From Ferruginibacter sp. (GTDB lineage Bacteria; Bacteroidota; Bacteroidia; Chitinophagales; Chitinophagaceae), in contig JAHBTP010000002.1 in the NCBI GenBank assembly GCA_019638485.1, positions 456,001 to 520,000 of the forward strand: 64,000 nucleotides of DNA, written 5' to 3'. Under the pieces are notes generated by a model that saw only the letters and a list, made by a program, of their open reading frames with translations, searched no databases and was not told the origin of the DNA. Numbering within the stretch: the stretch's first letter is position 1; each line of letters begins with the position of its first letter. The position numbers and the translations under genes are program-made. This document shows, one piece after another, positions 1-9,322 of this stretch.

Positions 1-1758
1 AATAGCCCCGGACCAATTACTGTTTCAGCATTCTCGAATGTCTTTAATGTGATTACGCTTGCTGGTGGTGTAACCGAATATGGAAATTTGAGAAACATTC
101 AACTTAAACGAAATGGGAAAGTGATTGATGAATTGGATGTTTATAAGTATCTCACCTCAGGTGATTTTGGGAAACATATTTACCTGCAGAATAATGATTT
201 TGTAATTGTTGGATTTTATGAAAAAAAGGTATTGGCAACCGGACAATTTAAACGCCCCATGTACTATCAACTAAAAAAAGATGAAGGGGTGAAGGCATTG
301 TTGAAATATAGTGGAGGCCTAACTGCTGATGCATTGGCATCTGGGATGAGAGTATTAAGAAGCGAAGATGAAAAACAAGTACAACGGGATGTAAACGCAA
401 ATGCTATATTAAAAATTTCCGGACAAGATTTCTTGCTTAATGATGGAGATATTGTAAAGGTTGATTTAATTAGATCGGGTATTTTAAATAAGGTAGAAAT
501 AAAAGGGGAGGTTACTTACCCTGCTATTTATGAACTCAGACCTAATGATAGGCTTTATGATATCATTAATAGAGCTGGAGGCGTGACACGGAACACCTAC
601 CTATCTCGTGCATATATTTTTAGAGGAGCCGGTGACTCTACTAATCTTCAAGCGGAAAGACTGGAAGTGGATTTGACTGATCTGAATAAAGGTGAATATA
701 AAAATAGTACCCAAAATCTTCCGCTTAAACCCAATGATATTATCCTATTGTTTTCAAATCTGGAATTTACTGACCAGCAGTATGTAGAGATTTATGGTGA
801 AGTAAGACAGGAAGGGCGATTGAAAAAATACGGAGGAATGACCCTGCAGGATCTCTTGTATTTATCCGGAGGTATTAAGCAATCCGCTGAATTTGGAAGG
901 CTTGAAATTTCAAGTATCGTTGATGTTGATTCTGCCAAACATGGATTGAAACCAACCCGCACAGTTGTACGCTCTTATTCAATTCTACCCGATTTACAAT
1001 TGGACTCTATTGCCGCAAATGTGCTGCTGAGGCCATTTGATCAGGTGTTCGTAAGAAAAAATCCCACCTTCGAATTGCAACAAAATATAGAAATAAAAGG
1101 ATTGGTGAAATATCCGGGAAAATACCCACGATTAAATAAGTATGAGCGGCTATCTTCATTTATTGAAAGAGCAGGAGGACTGGCAGACAATGCTAATCTG
1201 GCCGGAGCTATTTTATTTCGAAATAAAACTGATTTATTTAGAGAGAGAGTTTTGGAAAAGATTGACCTTGACTCACTGGGGCGGCCCATTATGGATAGCG
1301 TTTCTGCTGCATACCGCGCAATAGATGAACCAGTAAGTATTGATTTGTATAAAGCATTGAAATATAAAAACTCAAAATACGATATAGTCCTGCAAGAAAA
1401 GGATGTAGTTTTTGTTCCTGAGATAAATCCTTTTATTTCAGTAGAGGGAACTGTGCAGTCTCCCCTAAAAATTGCATACGATAAAGAACATACTAACCTG
1501 ATGTATTATATTGATAAAGCCGGTGGTTTTGGCGTGAGGCCATGGAGGAGAAGAATCTTTGTAACCTATGCAAATGGAAGAAGTAAAAGAACAAACAATT
1601 TCCTTTTCTTCCATTTCTATCCAAAGGTTGAAGAAGGTGCAATTATTACTGTTCCTTCTCGCCCCCAAGGCCAAGAAATTGGTGATTTAGCGAGGTCAAT
1701 GTTGATTGCAGTTGTTCCAGTAATACTAACCGGGTTAATTTTTAAATATACCAAATAA
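1..1758 (+). CDS. SLBB-domain polysaccharide export protein (5' truncated by window edge)
   Basis: The frame is open from base 1 with no stop, so the gene begins outside the window; the GTG at 49 is internal. What remains is a chain of about six SLBB (soluble-ligand-binding beta-grasp) units, each with a variant of 'V.I.G.V..PG.Y.L......L...I..AGG', for example near nt 490-620, 780-910 and 1085-1230. The protein ends in one hydrophobic helix (about nt 1690-1750). This matches Wza-type outer-membrane polysaccharide export proteins, which carry capsule or exopolysaccharide through the outer membrane; the large number of SLBB units is common in Bacteroidota. The Wzz-like gene 6 bp downstream supports a polysaccharide export locus. 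The missing N-terminus should hold a lipoprotein signal and the export domain, which cannot be checked here. Confidence 0.88.
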   Translation, partial: NSPGPITVSAFSNVFNVITLAGGVTEYGNLRNIQLKRNGKVIDELDVYKYLTSGDFGKHIYLQNNDFVIVGFYEKKVLATGQFKRPMYYQLKKDEGVKALLKYSGGLTADALASGMRVLRSEDEKQVQRDVNANAILKISGQDFLLNDGDIVKVDLIRSGILNKVEIKGEVTYPAIYELRPNDRLYDIINRAGGVTRNTYLSRAYIFRGAGDSTNLQAERLEVDLTDLNKGEYKNSTQNLPLKPNDIILLFSNLEFTDQQYVEIYGEVRQEGRLKKYGGMTLQDLLYLSGGIKQSAEFGRLEISSIVDVDSAKHGLKPTRTVVRSYSILPDLQLDSIAANVLLRPFDQVFVRKNPTFELQQNIEIKGLVKYPGKYPRLNKYERLSSFIERAGGLADNANLAGAILFRNKTDLFRERVLEKIDLDSLGRPIMDSVSAAYRAIDEPVSIDLYKALKYKNSKYDIVLQEKDVVFVPEINPFISVEGTVQSPLKIAYDKEHTNLMYYIDKAGGFGVRPWRRRIFVTYANGRSKRTNNFLFFHFYPKVEEGAIITVPSRPQGQEIGDLARSMLIAVVPVILTGLIFKYTK

Positions 1759-1764
1759 TATCCA

Positions 1765-2778
1765 TTGACATCACAACAACTTCTTCAAGCAACTTATCTA
1801 CGACTGGGCAAGTATAAATGGATTGTGCTTGGGATAGGTGTTGGGTTTTCTTTCCTCTTTGTTATTTACGCTGCCCAAAGGCCTACCATATATTCAACTA
1901 AAGCATCTGTTTTTCCGCTTACCGCTGTTAGGGATAATAATTTGGCTAATAGTGCACTTAGCTCACTCTTAGGCATTACTGATGCTCCTCAAAGTTTTAG
2001 CCAGGAAGCCTCTATTAATATTGTTGAATTAGCCTTGAGCAGGCATACACGAGAGGCAGTGGCTTCTGTAAGATTACCTCAAATGGATAATCAACTTATA
2101 GCTGATTTATTGATTAATGAATATAAAAAAAGTAGGAATTTTTGGGGAAAGAAAGTAAAAAAAGCAAAGGACTCAACTGATTTAATAGCAAAAGCTGCTG
2201 ATTTGCTTAAGGATAATATTGATGCAAAGATTAATAAAAACGGCGTATTGGAGGTGACTTTTACTTCTTCAAATAAGAATTTGATTAGCCCGGTGAGCTA
2301 CACGTTTATTGATAAACTCTCTGCATTCTACAAGGATTTAAAAATTAGAAAGGCAGAAATGGATTACAAATTCACATTGTTGAAAATTGACTCCTTGGAT
2401 AAAGTGTTGAAGTCTTTCGATCAACGAGCTATTCAATTGTCCAATACCACATTGTTTGTGCCTTCAGAAAGAATTCAGTACCAGATTCCAAAAGAAAATT
2501 TATCAGCAGAAAAAGAGAGAGTGGTAAGTCAGCGGGATGCTATTGCAAGTAACCGGGAAGAAGCGCTTTGGCGATTACAAAAAGTAACTCCTATCATTGC
2601 TATACTCGACAAACCAGATCCACCGTTTGAATTTACAAAACCATCAAAAATCTTGTTTGGTTCTTTTGGTTTTATATTAGGCCTGTTCCTATCTGCAGCG
2701 GTCTTATCTTTTGGATTGGGCTGTAAGTTTATTAAATCAGAAATTCACAGAGCCGTGTTTGGTAATCAGGATATCTGA
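1765..2778 (+). CDS. Wzz/chain-length-determinant-like protein
   Basis: A 337-residue protein with a membrane helix near residues 19-37, a charged helical periplasmic region and a second helix near 296-318. This is the layout of Wzz/polysaccharide co-polymerase proteins, which control the length of exported polysaccharide from the inner membrane. There is no C-terminal tyrosine kinase domain. The start is forced to be non-ATG: the previous gene's TAA lies in the same frame, only two codons separate it from TTG at 1765, and the next Met is nearly 100 residues in. The gene follows the SLBB gene by 6 bp and is surely co-transcribed. Its stop codon abuts the stop of the convergent ABC permease gene with no intervening base. 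Confidence 0.8.
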   Translation: MTSQQLLQATYLRLGKYKWIVLGIGVGFSFLFVIYAAQRPTIYSTKASVFPLTAVRDNNLANSALSSLLGITDAPQSFSQEASINIVELALSRHTREAVASVRLPQMDNQLIADLLINEYKKSRNFWGKKVKKAKDSTDLIAKAADLLKDNIDAKINKNGVLEVTFTSSNKNLISPVSYTFIDKLSAFYKDLKIRKAEMDYKFTLLKIDSLDKVLKSFDQRAIQLSNTTLFVPSERIQYQIPKENLSAEKERVVSQRDAIASNREEALWRLQKVTPIIAILDKPDPPFEFTKPSKILFGSFGFILGLFLSAAVLSFGLGCKFIKSEIHRAVFGNQDI

Positions 2779-4074
2779 TTAAGACTTGCGAAATACCCAT
2801 TTAATCATTTCTTTCCAACTTGGCTTCTTTCCATACATTAAAATACCAACACGGTAAATTTTTGCAGTTAGCCAGGTAAATAAAAAGAAACATCCTGCTA
2901 ATAAAAGTATTGAAGTGAAGATTTGCCACCACGGTACATCAAATGCTACCCTCCCCATCATTACAATAGGAGAGGTGAGTGGAAATAGACTTCCAAACAC
3001 AGCCATAGTGCTATGAGGATTACTTACCGCATTAGACATGATGACAAAGCCAAGAATAATTGGCATTAAAATAGGGAAAATTAATTGCTGTGCTTCCTGT
3101 TGATCATCACTAACAACACTTCCCACCGCTGCAAATAAGGATGCATAAGTAAGATAACCGCCAAGAAAATAAACGATGAAGAGAATCCCAATTTTTAAAA
3201 GAGGTAATGCTGAAAGCCCTTCCATAATTCCCGCAGCTCCCGATAATTCTTCAGTAGGTATATTACTTGCTGCCGCCGAAACATTCGTCATGCTCGGGAA
3301 AAACAAGGGTATGGTAATTTGAAAAATAAAAATCATGATTAACCATATTCCAAACTGAGTAAGTCCTACTGCACCTATACCCATAATTTTTCCCATCATT
3401 AATTGAAATGGCTTTACAGAACTCACCATAATCTCTGCAATTCTGTTTGTCTTTTCTTCCATTACACCTCGCATTACCTGCGTGCCATAAATTACCATCA
3501 TCATGTAAATTAAAATTCCACAGGCAAATGATACGCCATAAGCAACACCTGCTACACCTCGTTTGCTTCCTTCTTTAGTATCAATGGAATTGGATATTGA
3601 AACCTTACTCTGAATTCTATTATATTCATTTATATCTATTCCCTGAGCAACTAATCTTTTATTTACTACAGCCTCATTAATGAGGTCATCAATTTCAAAA
3701 GAAGTGCTTAAGCCTATTGAGGATGGACTGTGAAGGACGATGTTTTTGGGTGAATCAAGTGAAAAAGGAGGGATATATAAAAACCCCTCATATCCTTCAT
3801 TCTTATATTTTTCTGTGAATGATTTCTCTGTTTCCCCCTTTATTAAGGTAAATGTCAATTTAGATTTCTCAGGCTTGGGAGTTTGAGAAAATAAACCTGC
3901 ATCATCAATAATGGCTATTGATTTACTCGAATCGTCCCCTTTTACAGTGAGATAAATAATAGCAGCATAAAAGGCAATAATAATAATTGGAACTAAAATG
4001 GTGGTTAGTAAAAAAGATTTCTTTTTTACCCGAGTTAGATATTCTCTCGAAATAACCAACAGCGTATTGTTCAT
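2779..4074 (-). CDS. ABC-2 type transporter permease (NatB-like)
   Basis: A 431-residue membrane protein with one N-terminal helix (about residues 21-44), a large extracytoplasmic domain up to about residue 170, then five or so hydrophobic segments. This is the ABC2_membrane_3/NatB arrangement of exporter permeases. The motif 'MRGVMEEKTNRIAEIMVSS' after the second helix is typical of the family. It lies 2 bp downstream of its ATPase gene (4077-5006) in the same orientation, so the two form one transporter. NatAB relatives export sodium ions or, in other systems, antibiotics or peptides; the substrate here cannot be read from the sequence. Confidence 0.88.
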   Translation of the reverse strand: MNNTLLVISREYLTRVKKKSFLLTTILVPIIIIAFYAAIIYLTVKGDDSSKSIAIIDDAGLFSQTPKPEKSKLTFTLIKGETEKSFTEKYKNEGYEGFLYIPPFSLDSPKNIVLHSPSSIGLSTSFEIDDLINEAVVNKRLVAQGIDINEYNRIQSKVSISNSIDTKEGSKRGVAGVAYGVSFACGILIYMMMVIYGTQVMRGVMEEKTNRIAEIMVSSVKPFQLMMGKIMGIGAVGLTQFGIWLIMIFIFQITIPLFFPSMTNVSAAASNIPTEELSGAAGIMEGLSALPLLKIGILFIVYFLGGYLTYASLFAAVGSVVSDDQQEAQQLIFPILMPIILGFVIMSNAVSNPHSTMAVFGSLFPLTSPIVMMGRVAFDVPWWQIFTSILLLAGCFFLFTWLTAKIYRVGILMYGKKPSWKEMIKWVFRKS

Positions 4075-4076
4075 AA

Positions 4077-5006
4077 TTATTGTTCGTTAATTGTTTGAAA
4101 TGCTCTTGCAGTTGCTGTGTTTTCTACAAGACGAATAAAAATATCATTCAAAGACGGTAAAATTTCATTGAACCCAACCACCTGCACTCCTCTTTGGATA
4201 AACTCATTTAACACTTGATTAGGCTGAATATTCTCATGAATTTTTATACGCCAATTTCCCGTAGTATGATCAAGAATTTGAAAATAATCAGATGAAAAAG
4301 GAGGAGTATCTACGGTGATATTAAAAATATGTTCTTTAAAATCTTGTTTTACTTCTGAAATAGTGCCGTCTAATATCTTCTTTCCGGTATTCATAAGTAC
4401 AATGTGGTCACAAATCTCTTCTACCTGTTCCATTCTATGTGTACTAAAAATGATGGTACTCCCGTTTTTTGAAAGATTAAATATTTCATCCTTTATTAAA
4501 TTGGCATTCACAGGATCAAGACCACTGAAGGGTTCGTCAAGAATTATTAAATCCGGTTCATGCATCACGGTGGTTACAAATTGCAACTTTTGGCTCATTC
4601 CCTTACTTAGGTCTTCCACTTTTTTATTCCACCATGACTCCATGCCAAAGCGCTCAAACCAAATTTTTATACGCTTCGCTGCTTCTTGCTTTGATAAGCC
4701 TTTTAAGCGGGCTAAATACATAACCTGATCACCAATTTTCATTTTCTTATACAATCCACGCTCCTCTGGCATGTAGCCAATACGTGTTATGTCATTTAAA
4801 GGATCAAATCTTTTTCCCTTAAAAATAATATCACCACTATCCGGATAAAAAATCCCCGTAATCATTCTAATCAAGGTTGTTTTGCCGGCTCCATTTGGAC
4901 CCAACAAGCCAAAAATATCGCCTCGATCTATAGAAAAACTCATGTCATCTACAGCACGCTGAGTGGCAAAATATTTCTTAAGATGATGTAGTTCTAATAC
5001 CTTCAT
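4077..5006 (-). CDS. ABC transporter ATP-binding protein (NatA-like)
   Basis: A 309-residue ATPase. The Walker A motif GPNGAGKTT lies near residues 37-45, the signature 'LSKGMSQKLQF' near 138-148, and Walker B 'LIILDEP' with the following FSGLDP near 158-168; the switch His is in 'IIFSTHRME'. The last 80 residues form the DUF4162-type C-terminal extension found in NatA-like exporters. It drives the permease encoded immediately downstream (2779-4074). A -7 box (TACATTTG on the minus strand, 5024-5031) lies 17 bp before the ATG and probably starts the two-gene operon. Confidence 0.9.
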   Translation of the reverse strand: MKVLELHHLKKYFATQRAVDDMSFSIDRGDIFGLLGPNGAGKTTLIRMITGIFYPDSGDIIFKGKRFDPLNDITRIGYMPEERGLYKKMKIGDQVMYLARLKGLSKQEAAKRIKIWFERFGMESWWNKKVEDLSKGMSQKLQFVTTVMHEPDLIILDEPFSGLDPVNANLIKDEIFNLSKNGSTIIFSTHRMEQVEEICDHIVLMNTGKKILDGTISEVKQDFKEHIFNITVDTPPFSSDYFQILDHTTGNWRIKIHENIQPNQVLNEFIQRGVQVVGFNEILPSLNDIFIRLVENTATARAFQTINEQ

Positions 5007-5023
5007 AATAATATGATATTGTG

Positions 5024-5031
5024 CAAATGTA
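5024..5031 (-). promoter_or_regulatory. Bacteroidota -7 box for the NatAB-like operon
   Basis: Minus-strand TACATTTG matches the TAnnTTTG consensus 17 bp upstream of the ATPase start. No TTG -33 element is evident at the usual 19-21 bp spacing. Confidence 0.55.
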
Positions 5032-5080
5032 AGGGAATGGGATCTGAGAATTTGCTAAATTAACATCAGATTGCTTAGGT

Positions 5081-6655
5081 TTAATCTCCTATCCTTGAGA
5101 AAATAGCTGCTGCTACTTTTTCTCCATCCATTGCAGCACTTATGATTCCACCGGCGTAACCGGCACCTTCTCCGCATGGATATAAATTTTCTATATGAGG
5201 GTGATGAAAGTACTTTATGTCTCGGGGAATTTTTACCGGACTAGAAGTTCTGCTTTCAGTGGCCACAACAATAGCATCGTTTGTATAATATCCTTTTAAT
5301 ATTTTTCCAAATAACGGGAAACCTGATGCCAATGTTTTATAGACAAAAGGAGGGAGTACAGTTTGCAAATTTGCAATACTCAATCCGGGTATATAAGAGT
5401 GGTTAGGTAAGGATACGGATTCTTTTCCCTTACAAAAGTCAACCAATCGCTGGCCCGGAGCCTTGCATTTTCCTCCTCCGGCTGCATAGGCCGCTTTTTC
5501 TACCATTTGTTGAAATCGCATAAATATAAGCGGGTCGTTTTCTCCTATACCTTCTCCCTTCATTAAAGGAATAATATCAGCATGCCTTATCTCCACAACA
5601 ATCCCACTGTTTGCAAACGGATTGTTTCTCTTTGAAGGACTCCATCCATTTACCACAACCTCACCGGAAGATGTAGCTGCCGGTGCAATTATCCCACCCG
5701 GACACATACAAAAAGAAAACATTCCCCTATCTTTAATTTGCTTTACAAGAGAATAAGATGCAGGAGGTAGAAGGTTTGAAAATGTATGATGATATTGTAT
5801 CTCGTTAATAAGTTGCTGCGGGTGTTCTATTCGTACACCAAGCGCAAATGGTTTAGCTTCTATAAGGATACTTTTTTTTTGAAGCAATTCAAAAATATCT
5901 CTTGCCGAATGACCTGTTGCTAATAAATAGGCATCTCCGATAAATCTAAATCCTGAAGCCTCCACGCCAACAATGCGATTCTCTTTAATTAAAATGTCAT
6001 TTACACAATGATTGAAATAAATTTCTCCTCCACTTTTAAGAATTTGTTCTCGCATGGAGGTAATAATTTGCGGAAGCTTATTTGTACCAATATGCGGATG
6101 CGCATCATATAAAATTTGTTCAGGTGCGCCAAAGTGTACAAAGGTCTGAAGAATACTTAAAATGTTCCCTCGTTTGTTGCTTCGAGTGTAAAGCTTTCCG
6201 TCACTATATGTACCCGCACCACCTTCACCAAAACAATAATTACTGTTTGGATTTACTATTCCACTTTTATTTAAAAGAGCAAGGTCCCTGCGTCTTGAAC
6301 GAACATCTTTTCCTCTCTCTAAAATAATGGGCTTAATACCAAGATTGATTAATTGTAATGCAGCAAATAAACCTGCAGGGCCCGCCCCAATAATTATTAC
6401 CTGTTTCTTATTAGAATAAATATTGTTGAAGGTAAGTATTGGATTCGTTACTAATGGATAGGGTTCATTAATATATACATCAATAACATATTGATAAACA
6501 GCAGGCCTCTTTCTGGCATCTAATGAACGCCTAATTATTTTTGTACCTGTTATAGTTTTCTGAGAAATACACAAATGATTAGCAACGTACGCCCTCAACA
6601 TTTTTATATTATCTGCTTCTAAGGGAGATAATCGGAGCGTTATTCTTTGAGGCAT
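5081..6655 (-). CDS. FAD-dependent oxidoreductase (COG2509-type)
   Basis: A 524-residue flavoprotein. An N-terminal alpha/beta domain of about 75 residues precedes the dinucleotide-binding motif GAGPAGLFAA (about residue 91), followed by 'ILERG' and 'FGEGGAGTYSDGKLYTR'. The C-terminus has a second FAD-contacting region, 'PCGEGAGYAGGI'. This is the COG2509 'uncharacterised FAD-dependent dehydrogenase' family; the physiological substrate is unknown. The start is 23 bp downstream of the DUF3127 gene's stop on the same strand, so the two are probably co-transcribed. Confidence 0.85.
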   Translation of the reverse strand: MPQRITLRLSPLEADNIKMLRAYVANHLCISQKTITGTKIIRRSLDARKRPAVYQYVIDVYINEPYPLVTNPILTFNNIYSNKKQVIIIGAGPAGLFAALQLINLGIKPIILERGKDVRSRRRDLALLNKSGIVNPNSNYCFGEGGAGTYSDGKLYTRSNKRGNILSILQTFVHFGAPEQILYDAHPHIGTNKLPQIITSMREQILKSGGEIYFNHCVNDILIKENRIVGVEASGFRFIGDAYLLATGHSARDIFELLQKKSILIEAKPFALGVRIEHPQQLINEIQYHHTFSNLLPPASYSLVKQIKDRGMFSFCMCPGGIIAPAATSSGEVVVNGWSPSKRNNPFANSGIVVEIRHADIIPLMKGEGIGENDPLIFMRFQQMVEKAAYAAGGGKCKAPGQRLVDFCKGKESVSLPNHSYIPGLSIANLQTVLPPFVYKTLASGFPLFGKILKGYYTNDAIVVATESRTSSPVKIPRDIKYFHHPHIENLYPCGEGAGYAGGIISAAMDGEKVAAAIFSRIGD

Positions 6656-6678
6656 ACCAAAATAGGGGCTGATGGGTA

Positions 6679-7056
6679 TTAGAATGGTAAATCATCGGCC
6701 GTGGAAGGAGCGTCAGGAGCTGAGTTACTTGTATAATCAGCTTCTCTGTCTATTCCTTCTGCACTAACTAAATGTTCAATTCGCCACGCTTCTAAGTTTG
6801 TAATATAACCTGTCCTGCCTTCCTTTTCCCATCTGTTACCACGTATATTGAATAAAACTTTTACCTGATCTCCTTCTTTTATTTTGTCAAGTAATGCTGT
6901 ACGGTCTTGTACACATTGGAATCGCACATAATTAGAAAAACTACGCCCATTAACTTCTTCTGTAGTCTTAATTACAAACTCTCTTTTTTTAAAAGTGTCT
7001 GTGATTTGTTGAGTGTCATATTTAACCTCAAGTTTACCGGATAATTCGTATGCCAT
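6679..7056 (-). CDS. DUF3127 domain protein (OB-fold-like)
   Basis: A 125-residue protein opening 'MAYELSGKLEVKYDTQQI', the hallmark of DUF3127 in Bacteroidota, with the core 'FKKREFVI' and 'VLFNIRGNRWE'. The C-terminus is acidic and ends DDLPF, as in single-stranded-DNA-binding proteins, where such an acidic tail with a terminal Phe binds partners. The combination suggests an SSB-like OB fold. This is inference from sequence style; the family has no firm experimental role that I know. It is the first gene of the minus-strand pair with the FAD oxidoreductase. Confidence 0.82.
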   Translation of the reverse strand: MAYELSGKLEVKYDTQQITDTFKKREFVIKTTEEVNGRSFSNYVRFQCVQDRTALLDKIKEGDQVKVLFNIRGNRWEKEGRTGYITNLEAWRIEHLVSAEGIDREADYTSNSAPDAPSTADDLPF

Positions 7057-7510
7057 TGCCGCTTAAATTGAGTGATAAAGATACAGCTAAACTTTGACTG
7101 GATATGTCAAAAAAAGGCAAAAAAGAAGACTGTTTTTAATCGGTTTGTCTTAATGCATTTTACAAAAAATAAAAAGTTATTTACCCACATTATTTCAAAT
7201 ACATTTGCCACAGGATGGGTTTCGCTCTCTATTTTAAATAATGGTTATTTTATTACATGATATAAATCATAAGAAAGCCTTTGTTAGGTTAATTAATACG
7301 ATAGTTTATTGATTAATTATTGAAGATAATCCTGATTTTCTTATGGTTTATTAATGCATAAAAAACGGAGAATAAAAAATTTTTTTTTCAACAAAATAAT
7401 CTTGATATTCGCTTTCCTGCCTAAGTAAAACACTTGTTGCTTTATTTGGTGCAAGAAAACCCCTCCCGGAAAATTAAGAACTCGTCAATATATAAACTGC
7501 TTTAGGTATA
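7057..7510 (+). other. 454-bp AT-rich non-coding region upstream of dnaA
   Basis: No credible gene. The region is strongly AT-rich, with an A/T run at 7365-7392. Two 9-mers each differ from the DnaA box TTWTNCACA only at position 4: TTACCCACA (7181-7189) and TTTGCCACA (7204-7212), with 14 bp between them. A TAnnTTTG -7 box (TACATTTG, 7200-7207) overlaps the second one and could start dnaA transcription about 300 bp upstream of the gene. These features are compatible with a replication origin or with DnaA autoregulation but prove neither. Confidence 0.35.
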
Positions 7511-8944
7511 ATGGAGAAAAAGTTTGAACAGGTTTGGGCTAATTGTCTGGAAATAATTAAAGACATTGTAGAATGGCAACATTTTAAAACTTGGTTCGAA
7601 CCCATTAAGCCGGTAGAGTTGAAATCAAAAGTTTTAACAATACAAGTTCCAAGTCAGTTTTTTTATGAGTATCTTGAGGAGCATTATGTATCACTTCTTG
7701 CTAAAACATTGAAAAGAGAGTTAGGTAAGGATGCAAGACTGGAATATCGAATTATGGTGGATAGTGGTAATGGGAAAAACAAACCGCTTACGATGGATGT
7801 TCCAGGTAGTGGTTATAAATCGTATTCAAATAATGAAATGGACTTTCCTCTTGTAATAAATAATCCTGTAAAAAACCCGTTTGTTATTCCGGGGTTAAAA
7901 AAGATGCAGATAGACCCTCAGCTTAATGCATCTCATACACTAAATTCTTTTGTTGAAGGTGATTGTAACCGTGTTGCCCGCAGAGCTGGAAAGACGGTAG
8001 CCGAAAAACCCGGCTCTACATCGTTTAATCCTTTAGTTATTTACGGTGGAGTTGGCTTTGGTAAAACACACCTTGCCCAAGCTATTGGTAATGAAGTAAA
8101 ACGATTGCATCCTAATAAAGTAGTGTTGTACGTAAGTTCGGAAAAATTTATAAATCAGTTTATAGACCATAGCCGGAATAATGCAATAAATGACTTTATT
8201 CATTTCTATCAGCTAATAGATGTGCTGATTATTGATGATATCCAATTTTTTAATCGTGCTGAGAAATCTCAAGACGCATTCTTTTCTATTTTTAACCACC
8301 TGCATCAAAGTGGTAAGCAATTAATTCTTACCAGTGATAAATCACCTAAAGACCTTGAAGGTGTGCAAGAGCGCCTATTAAGCAGATTCCGTTGGGGGCT
8401 AAGTGCTGATTTGCAGGCACCTGATTATGATACCAAAATTGAAATTTTGGAGAATAAGATGAAACGAGATGGTTTTGAAATGCCAAAGGAAGTAGTTAAG
8501 TATATAGCTTATAATATAAATAGCAACGTACGTGAATTAGAAGGCGCACTTATTTCCCTACTTGCACAGTCCTCATTAAATAAACGCGAAATAGACCTTG
8601 AATTGGCTAAGAAAGTTCTAAGGAATTTCGTGAAGTCATCAAGCAAGGAAATCACTATTGATGCAATACAAAAAATGGTATGTGATTATTTTGATGTGCC
8701 TTATGAAAAATTATTACAAAAAACACGTAAACGGGAAATAGTTCAGGCCAGACAAATTACTATGTTCCTATCCAAAGCATTTACCAAAAACTCACTAAAA
8801 ACAATTGGCGAACATTTTGGAGGGCGCGATCATACCACTGTTATCCATAGTTGCCAAACTGTAAAAGACCTGATGGATACTGATAGCCTATTTAAAGAAA
8901 GTGTTTTGGAACTTCAACAAAAAGTGCAGTTGGCTGCAATGTAA
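7511..8944 (+). CDS. dnaA: Chromosomal replication initiator DnaA
   Basis: A 477-residue AAA+ initiator that binds DnaA boxes and melts oriC. Domain I is at residues 1-90 ('WFEPIKPVEL'). The AAA+ core has Walker A GGVGFGKTH (about residue 180), Walker B LIIDDIQFF (about 240) and the arginine-finger region LLSRFRWG. Domain IV carries the DNA-binding signature GGRDHTTVIHSC near the C-terminus. Walker A has Phe where most DnaA proteins have Leu, a mild variant. Length is normal. The gene stands alone, without the dnaN-recF cluster seen in many phyla, as is usual in Bacteroidota. Confidence 0.98.
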   Translation: MEKKFEQVWANCLEIIKDIVEWQHFKTWFEPIKPVELKSKVLTIQVPSQFFYEYLEEHYVSLLAKTLKRELGKDARLEYRIMVDSGNGKNKPLTMDVPGSGYKSYSNNEMDFPLVINNPVKNPFVIPGLKKMQIDPQLNASHTLNSFVEGDCNRVARRAGKTVAEKPGSTSFNPLVIYGGVGFGKTHLAQAIGNEVKRLHPNKVVLYVSSEKFINQFIDHSRNNAINDFIHFYQLIDVLIIDDIQFFNRAEKSQDAFFSIFNHLHQSGKQLILTSDKSPKDLEGVQERLLSRFRWGLSADLQAPDYDTKIEILENKMKRDGFEMPKEVVKYIAYNINSNVRELEGALISLLAQSSLNKREIDLELAKKVLRNFVKSSSKEITIDAIQKMVCDYFDVPYEKLLQKTRKREIVQARQITMFLSKAFTKNSLKTIGEHFGGRDHTTVIHSCQTVKDLMDTDSLFKESVLELQQKVQLAAM

Positions 8945-9074
8945 TTTTCGAAATTATTAGATCTTCCTTTTTTCATTCTATCTAATAGAATAACCCACTT
9001 CTGCTTTCGCATAAGTGCTGCTAAGTAGCCTGGCTGATTTTGTTTTTCTGCTCTTTCAAGCAAGCTTGCATCAC

Positions 9075-9109
9075 CAAAAAACAAAACCAGCCACAGGTTA
9101 TGTGACTGG
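9075..9109 (-). terminator. Rho-independent terminator of the tRNA-Ser/tRNA-Pro operon
   Basis: Read on the minus strand, a 9-bp stem with one mismatch (forward 9087-9095 and 9101-9109) and a 5-nt loop is followed by a T-rich tail (TTTTGTTTTTT). It lies just past the 3' end of tRNA-Pro. Confidence 0.7.
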
Positions 9110-9119
9110 TGTGTTATTG

Positions 9120-9194
9120 TCGGGATGGCAAGATTCGAACTTGCGACCTCCTGGTCCCAAACCAGGCGCGATAACCGGGCTACGCTACATCCCG
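9120..9194 (-). tRNA. tRNA-Pro (anticodon TGG)
   Basis: The acceptor arm CGGGATG (9188-9194) pairs with CATCCCG (9121-9127), with discriminator A at 9120. The anticodon stem CCTGG/CCAGG encloses the loop TTTGGGA, giving anticodon TGG. The T-arm has GTTCGAATC. No CCA is encoded. It lies 22 bp downstream of tRNA-Ser on the same strand. Confidence 0.96.
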
Positions 9195-9216
9195 AACAAA
9201 AGGTTATCGTTTTCAG

Positions 9217-9307
9217 CGGAGAGGGAGGGATTCGAACCCTCGGTACAGGTTTAAGCCCGTACAACGGTTTAGCAAACCGGCCCTTTCGGCCACTCAGGCA
9301 CCTCTCC
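9217..9307 (-). tRNA. tRNA-Ser (anticodon GCT)
   Basis: The acceptor stem GGAGAGG (9301-9307) pairs with CCTCTCC (9218-9224), with discriminator G at 9217. The loop TTGCTAA gives anticodon GCT. The long variable arm (TTGTACGGGCTTAAACCTGTACC) and a total of about 91 nt are typical of serine tRNAs. The T-arm has GTTCGAATC. Confidence 0.95.
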
Positions 9308-9322
9308 TTATACAAAGGGTGG

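Noticed and set aside
4315..4728. 137-residue frame antisense to the NatA-like ATPase
   Set aside because: A shadow of a conserved gene with no start context or family similarity of its own.
7072..7260. 62-residue frame in the region before dnaA
   Set aside because: Low-complexity Lys/Asn/Phe-rich translation of AT-rich DNA with no signal, domain or promoter support.
8955..8987. Perfect 8-bp inverted repeat TATTAGAT/ATCTAATA just after dnaA
   Set aside because: The 17-nt loop, AT-only stem and lack of a T tract make it a poor terminator; it may be chance.
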